Positions 33,906 to 37,756 of a DNA stretch of 37,756 nt are shown here, one piece after another; the stretch's first letter is position 1; each line of letters starts with the position of its first letter. Source of the DNA: an uncultured Clostridia bacterium (GTDB lineage: Bacteria; Bacillota; Clostridia; Oscillospirales; CAG-272). Both the position numbers and the translations under genes were made by a program. Where the stretch lies: contig CANPZU010000024.1 in assembly GCA_947588825.1 (NCBI GenBank), forward strand, positions 1 through 37,756. Reading direction: 5' to 3'. The notes beneath the pieces were generated by a model that was not told the DNA's origin, ran no database searches, and worked only from the letters and a program-made list of their open reading frames with translations.

Positions 33906-34916
33906 TTAGACTACGTTTCCGGCTTTCTGTCTGCCGTTTTGCGCCATCACGCCGACGAGAGCGTGAGGCACATACAATTCTTCGAGATAGTCGATTTCGT
34001 CCTGGGTCAGTTCCAAATCAACCGCCTTGGCCGCGCCGTCCATATGTGAGAACTTCGTCGCCCCGACAACGGGAGAGGTCACTTTCGTGAGCAGCCACGC
34101 AAGGGAAATCTCCGTCATGGACACACCGCGCTTGTCGGCCAACTCTGCAACACGGGCGATGATTTTTCCGTCCGCTTCGGCTGTGGCATCGTACTTAAAT
34201 TTGGCGTAGGCATCCTCCTGCAAACGTTTTGAGGTTTCGCCGGGACGCTTGGAGAGCCTCCCACCTGCCAGGGCGCTGTACGGCGTCATGGCGATATTCT
34301 GATCGGCGCAGAAGGGCGCCATTTCCCGTTCTTCTTCGCGTGCAATCAGGTTGTAATGCCCCTGAACAGATACAAATTCTGTCAACCCGTGTTCTCTTGC
34401 GTAAAAGTTTGCCTTGGCAAGCTGCCACGCAAAGCAGTTGGAGATGCCGATGTACCGCGTCTTACCCGCCTTGACCGAATTGTGCAGCCCTTCCATGATT
34501 TCCTCCATGGGCGTGTGGTAGTCCCACATGTGGTAGATGTAGAGGTCCACATAGTCAAGGCCCAGGTTGCAAAGGCTCTGATTCAGATAATTCTCAATAT
34601 GCTTCTGTCCGCTGACGCCTGCGTCGATCTCGTCCTGTGTCCGGGGCGTGAACTTCGTTGCGATCACAACATCGTCCCGCATTGCAAAATCCCGCAGCGC
34701 ACGTCCCACATACTGCTCGCTGGTGCCGTTTTGATAGGCGATGGCGGTATCATAGAAGTTGATTCCCAAATCCAACCCGTGCTTTATGATCTCGCGTGTC
34801 TGCGCCTCGTCCACCGTCCAGCTGTGCTGTCCCGTGGCGGCGTTGCCAAATCCCATACAGCCCATGCAGATACGGGAAACGGTCAGGTCGGATTTGCCGA
34901 GTTTTGTGTACTTCAT
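33906..34916 (-). CDS. Aldo/keto reductase
   Basis: NADPH-dependent oxidoreductase with a TIM barrel. The 336 aa protein opens with KYTKLGKSDLTVSRICMGCM. The catalytic tetrad is present: Asp and Tyr in FYDTAIAYQNG, Lys in VVIATKF, His in LYIYHMWD. The cofactor end has PVVGATKFSHMD. The start is the second of two adjacent ATGs (34916), 7 nt after GGAGG; the first (34919) is only 4 nt away. A longer frame back to 34991 lies inside tetR and lacks an SD. The substrate is unknown; relatives act on aldehydes, ketones and sugars. It is the third gene of the operon, right after tetR. Confidence 0.92.
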   Translation of the reverse strand: MKYTKLGKSDLTVSRICMGCMGFGNAATGQHSWTVDEAQTREIIKHGLDLGINFYDTAIAYQNGTSEQYVGRALRDFAMRDDVVIATKFTPRTQDEIDAGVSGQKHIENYLNQSLCNLGLDYVDLYIYHMWDYHTPMEEIMEGLHNSVKAGKTRYIGISNCFAWQLAKANFYAREHGLTEFVSVQGHYNLIAREEEREMAPFCADQNIAMTPYSALAGGRLSKRPGETSKRLQEDAYAKFKYDATAEADGKIIARVAELADKRGVSMTEISLAWLLTKVTSPVVGATKFSHMDGAAKAVDLELTQDEIDYLEELYVPHALVGVMAQNGRQKAGNVV

Positions 34917-34929
34917 CATGAGGCCTCCT

Positions 34930-35553
34930 TTATTCTCCGAGCAACATTCTTGCGCAGTTGTAGGTGATTTCGTAAATCGACATAAACACATAGTTGACGC
35001 CGGCTTCCTCCATCGCAGCCTGTTGCTTTTCGGTGACGTAGGTGTAAGGATATATACCGAACATGAACGGGAAAAACGTGTAGAGAAATCTCTGCTTTTG
35101 GGTGATCGGCATCTCCGGGAAATATCTCTCCAAACAGTGCATGACCGTTTTCAGGGAATTTCCGTAGGCAATCTTAAATTCGACGAGCCGTTCGTGGCGG
35201 CTGCCGGTCTCCATATCGTAATGGTTCATCGACATGATTTTAAGCAGCTGCGCACGTTTTTCAAGGGAATGCGCCAATTTGTCCGCAAATCCGTCTTTGG
35301 TAAGCGCAACGTTTTCCGCCATAATTCGATTCAAGTCTGCGATCCACAGCTCGTATTCCCGTTGCAGCAGAGCAAGAAAAATTTCTTCCTTCGTTTGGAA
35401 GTAGTTGTAGATTGAGGTGCGGGTGAAGCTGGTGGCACCTCCGATGTCCTTTAACGTGATTTCCTTGAAGCTCTTGGTCTGATAGAGTTTTTCGCAGGCG
35501 TTAATGATTTCCTCTCTGCGTGCCTCTGTCAGCTCCGGCGATCCTTTTGGCAT
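34930..35553 (-). CDS. TetR/AcrR family transcriptional regulator
   Basis: The 207 aa protein has an N-terminal helix-turn-helix (about 10-55): EARREEIINACEKLY, then FKEITLKDIGGATSFTRTSIYNYFQTKEEIF, the standard TetR DNA-binding signature. The C-terminal helical domain is unlike any I can name, so the inducer is unknown. It is second in its operon, 18 nt after the flavin reductase gene and 13 nt before the aldo/keto reductase. The paired palindromes in the promoter of the same operon are the natural operators, implying self-repression lifted by a ligand. Confidence 0.93.
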   Translation of the reverse strand: MPKGSPELTEARREEIINACEKLYQTKSFKEITLKDIGGATSFTRTSIYNYFQTKEEIFLALLQREYELWIADLNRIMAENVALTKDGFADKLAHSLEKRAQLLKIMSMNHYDMETGSRHERLVEFKIAYGNSLKTVMHCLERYFPEMPITQKQRFLYTFFPFMFGIYPYTYVTEKQQAAMEEAGVNYVFMSIYEITYNCARMLLGE

Positions 35554-35571
35554 CTTGCGTCCTCCTTATTT

Positions 35572-36120
35572 TTACGGCGTCTTTTTGAAAGACAGGCATT
35601 TTCCAATCACTTCGCCGGTTTTCAGATACTGATAGGTAGGGAACTCAAACAGTACCGGTTTTAGAGTTTCATAATCGACTTTGCCTTTTTCATTCAGATG
35701 TTCCTCTGCAACATAAGTGTTGTCGATGGTACAGATGAAGCTCTCAAAATTCGGCGTGTTGTAGGTATCCACAACTTTGCACTCAATCGTCAAAGGAGAT
35801 TTACGAATAACCGGCGCACCCGCATCCCCAAGGTCATATTCAAACACAGCGGATTTATCTACCTTTGCCCCGCTGACCGATCCCACGAAGTCTGCCTCCG
35901 GCAGCATGGCCTCGCTAACCAGGTTGATGGAGAGTTTTTTCGTCTCCTTGATACACCCATTGATGAAGTGCGGTGCGGCGAGACTGACCAACACCCGGTC
36001 ATGACCGATAATGCCGATATGGGCAACCAACGTCCATGTCGGTTTCTCCCCGTTCATAGCACCGATCACCGTCACCGGCGAGGGATAGAGCGCCAGTAAC
36101 GATCCAACATTTTTCTTCAT
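35572..36120 (-). CDS. Flavin reductase family protein (operon leader gene)
   Basis: The 182 aa sequence belongs to the FMN-binding split-barrel flavin reductase family: PSPVTVIGAMNGEKPTWTLVAH, then RVLVSLAAPHFINGCIKET, then LSINLVSEAML, with FVGSVSGAKVDKS after it. Proteins of this type supply reduced flavin or act directly as flavoenzymes. It is the first gene behind the operator-promoter region, with AGGAGGG before the ATG. Placed with an aldo/keto reductase and a cupin, it suggests reductive handling of a small electrophile or aromatic compound. It is a distant relative of the protein at 7905. Confidence 0.87.
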   Translation of the reverse strand: MKKNVGSLLALYPSPVTVIGAMNGEKPTWTLVAHIGIIGHDRVLVSLAAPHFINGCIKETKKLSINLVSEAMLPEADFVGSVSGAKVDKSAVFEYDLGDAGAPVIRKSPLTIECKVVDTYNTPNFESFICTIDNTYVAEEHLNEKGKVDYETLKPVLFEFPTYQYLKTGEVIGKCLSFKKTP

Positions 36121-36152
36121 GATTCAGCACCCTCCTGACATGCAAATATATT

Positions 36153-36167
36153 CTGACACCGTGTCAG
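36153..36167. promoter_or_regulatory. Operator O1: CTGACACCGTGTCAG
   Basis: A perfect 15-bp palindrome (7-bp arms around one base). It sits at or just after the predicted transcription start of the flavin reductase-tetR operon, where a bound repressor would block transcription. Confidence 0.85.
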
Positions 36168-36174
36168 CATAGTT

Positions 36175-36203
36175 AGTATAGCACTATTCAGACACGGTGT
36201 CAA
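36175..36203 (-). promoter_or_regulatory. Promoter of the flavin reductase-tetR operon
   Basis: On the minus strand, TTGACA (36203-36198), a 17-nt spacer and TATACT (36180-36175), close to consensus. The start is expected near 36168. The -35 box is part of operator O2, and operator O1 begins at the start site. Confidence 0.9.
36190..36202. promoter_or_regulatory. Operator O2 overlapping the -35 box
   Basis: GACACGGTGTC (36191-36201) is a palindrome with the same GACAC/GTGTC half-sites as O1; the centres are 36 bp apart. It covers part of the -35 and the first spacer bases. The region from 36204 to 36468 beyond it shows no convincing gene, repeat or RNA. Confidence 0.85.
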
Positions 36204-36468
36204 TATGATTTTGAAAAAAATTGCAAGTTAACATTTCGTTCATTGCTTTTCAGTCGGTACAGGGGGCGGGAAAACGCCGATCTTGGTCCGGAGCAAGCGA
36301 AAAGATTGGGAAATAATGGCAAAAAGAAGCGCACCGCCATAGGGAACGGCACGCAGAATGGAATATGTGATAGAAGGAAAGAGAAACTCCCTTCCATATT
36401 GGATCATACAGACGGGAAAAATCAAGGGCAGCCGCTTTCGTCGGGAAGAAATTCCTCTCCCGCAAACA

Positions 36469-37497
36469 TCACCGGGCGTCCCGCGCGCTTGCGACGGCGG
36501 TGGGATGGGCTGCGATCGTCGTTTTGAGGTCACGCAGGACGGCGGCAAAGCGTTCGTCTGCGCGGACAAAATCAAAACAGGGCTCCGTTTCACACCACCG
36601 GAGCAGCTCGCGGCAGGACGTGGTGCCATATGTGTAGGTCGTCTCGGCAGGAATGCCGCGCAGAAGCACGGAGGTATAGCGCGCGTTCGGGTCGTAGGTG
36701 TCGAACATCGCGGCATATTTCGCCGCCTCGGCAAGGTGGTAGAGCGTGTTTTCGGCGTCGCCGCGGCGTGCGTATATCTCGGCGAGGGAACGGTTCGCGG
36801 ACACGAGCCAGTGCGAAAAAAAGAGAGAATCGCCGTCCTCGAACACGGTTTCGGTGTGCGCGATCTGCTTTTGGAGCAGTCTGACGCGGTCGTCGTTTGA
36901 GAGAAGGAACGCGCCGGAGCCGTCCGTTTCATAACACATCGCTGCCACCACGTTCTGGAAATCGTTGTAGAGCCACCACATCCGGCTGCGGAGCGCGGCG
37001 ATCCGTTTTTCGCCGGTGTAAATGGACGTAAGAAGCGAAAGCTCTGACTCCGCGCCGCTCATGGACTTTGCGAGTTCGATGGCTTCGTCAGTCCGTCCGA
37101 TTTTGGGATAGACGGCACACGCGAGTGCAATGGCGCGGCAGCGCACGCGGTTGTCGGTGCAGTCGGCGAAGATGTGATCGAGGTAGCCGCATATTTCGTC
37201 ATATGCGGCCTTGGCGCCGACACTGCCGTTTGTGGCTAAATTGCAGAGAACGGAGGCGATCTCTATCATCAGGCGGTAGGAGTCGGGATAGCGGCGCAGG
37301 GTGGCGCGCATTTGGTTCAGTCCCTCCTCATTTTTGTTTTCGTCGAATATGTTCCAGACGCGGGCAAGCGTTTCGTCGATCTCGGCTTCGCGGCGTGTGT
37401 TGTCGATGCCGAGTAGCTCATCGGAGCTGACGCGGAAGAAGGCGCAGAGCGCGGGGAGGATGGAGAGGTCGGGGGCGGTTTTGCCAGTTTCACTTAG
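36469..37497 (-). pseudogene. XRE-type regulator, N-terminus lost (truncated inside its HTH)
   Basis: The frame is open from 37497, directly after an in-frame TAA at 37500-37498, to 36469. It starts with ETGKTAPDLSILPALCAFFRVSSDELLGID, the second half of the helix-turn-helix found in Clostridial XRE regulators (usually VSKWETGKTAPD...). An all-helical TPR-like sensor region of about 300 residues follows. The first half of the HTH is missing and is replaced by sequence next to a serine recombinase gene. An internal ATG at 37311 could give a 280 aa helical protein without a DNA-binding domain. The missing N-terminal part should lie at the other end of the element, outside the window. Confidence 0.75.
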
Positions 37498-37756
37498 TTA
37501 AGGATATAAACGTGCATTTTTCCGTTTGTCAGTCAATTTTACCGACGAAACGGTAGTAAATCTCGATCTCCTGCTCCCGCATACCGTCCGCGTCTTTCGT
37601 TGCTTCGTGAATCACGATTTTTTCAATCAGAGTGTTTAGAAGCTCGGCGGTCAGCTCTGTGGGGTGGGAGTATTGTTTGATCAGCGCGACCCATTTCTCA
37701 GCGTCGGATGCCGTCTGCCGCTCGGTGGCAAGCTCTGCTTTGATGCGGTCAATCTT
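37490..37756. mobile_element. End of an integrated element with a large serine recombinase (partial)
   Basis: The left end of the element lies at about 37490-37497, where the regulator reading frame changes from HTH sequence to non-homologous sequence. A 31-nt non-coding end (37498-37528) separates it from the recombinase stop. The rest of the element is beyond the window. A GA dinucleotide stands at the junction on the minus strand, the kind of crossover base pair used by Tn4451/Tn5397-type recombinases. Confidence 0.65.
37529..37756 (-). CDS. Large serine recombinase, C-terminal 75 residues (partial)
   Basis: Reading on the minus strand from the window edge to the TGA at 37531-37529 gives 75 residues. 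They hold the stretch HPTELTAELLNTLIEKIVIH and the end REQEIEIYYRFVGKID, the C-terminal (DUF4368-type) signature of recombinases carried by Tn4451-like and related Clostridial mobile elements. These enzymes cut and rejoin attachment sites to integrate and excise their element. The catalytic serine domain is beyond the window, so activity cannot be judged. The gene points toward the element end, as is usual. Confidence 0.85.
   Translation of the reverse strand, partial: KIDRIKAELATERQTASDAEKWVALIKQYSHPTELTAELLNTLIEKIVIHEATKDADGMREQEIEIYYRFVGKID

Noticed and set aside
36358..36900. 180 aa plus-strand reading frame opposite the XRE regulator
   Set aside because: It is antisense to a recognisable protein, has no SD and no family resemblance.
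36240..36932. 230 aa minus-strand reading frame rich in Arg, Pro and Thr
   Set aside because: It overlaps the regulator fragment in another frame, and its composition is that of a shadow of GC-rich coding DNA.
37068..37430. 120 aa plus-strand Arg/Cys-rich frame near the right end
   Set aside because: It is antisense to the truncated regulator, whose helical frame is clearly the coding one.

Overview
The window looks like chromosomal DNA of a spore-former-type Gram-positive member of the Clostridia (Bacillota), possibly an Oscillospirales-like gut or sludge lineage. The order-level guess is inference. Supporting it are the gdpP-rplI-dnaB and tilS-ftsH gene pairs, an alpha2-type glycyl-tRNA synthetase (GlyQS), DivIB and FtsL-type division proteins, a PBP2/SpoVD-like transpeptidase with PASTA domains, MraZ control of the division cluster, an HPr with both His15 and Ser46, and strong AGGAGG ribosome sites. 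No lipopolysaccharide gene is seen.

Layout. (1) 1-7696, minus strand: a housekeeping run transcribed leftward, gdpP - rplI - dnaB - tilS - ftsH (c-di-AMP turnover, ribosome, replication, tRNA modification, membrane proteolysis), closed by a bidirectional terminator at the left edge. (2) 7788-13012, plus strand: a lone flavin reductase-like gene behind a consensus promoter. Next comes a nine-copy 7-bp tandem repeat just before rimM-trmD, then an unusual polytopic polysaccharide-ligase-like protein and two DUF4330-like membrane-anchored proteins. (3) 13038-16373: ptsH (HPr) with its own promoter and terminator, then uvrC - rsmD - coaD with overlapping genes and a strong terminator. (4) 16500-29516: a dcw (division and cell wall) cluster, mraZ - rsmH - ftsL - PBP - murE - murF - mraY - ftsW - murG - ftsQ - ftsZ. 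It has a MraZ operator at the start, internal promoters before the PBP gene and ftsZ, and a terminator at the end. murD, murC, murB and ftsA are not in the cluster. (5) 29546-32266, minus strand: a degenerate LCP-fold protein followed by glyQS.

(6) 32286-32593, plus strand: a strong promoter drives a compact structured RNA of about 145 nt whose 5' and 3' ends pair perfectly. It is immediately followed by tRNA-Arg(CCU) and a canonical terminator. I cannot assign this RNA to a family, and it is the best candidate here for something undescribed. (7) 32652-36203, minus strand: an accessory five-gene redox operon (flavin reductase - TetR - aldo/keto reductase - GNAT - CMD/cupin). Its single promoter carries two matching palindromes, one over the -35 and one at the start site, which is a textbook TetR self-regulated cassette. 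(8) 36469-37756, minus strand: an XRE-type regulator cut off inside its helix-turn-helix. It abuts the C-terminal end of a large serine recombinase that runs off the window, so the right edge is the end of an integrated mobile element.

Regions 1-5 are core genes making and dividing the envelope. Regions 7-8 are accessory DNA. No CRISPR array, rRNA gene or known riboswitch was recognised.
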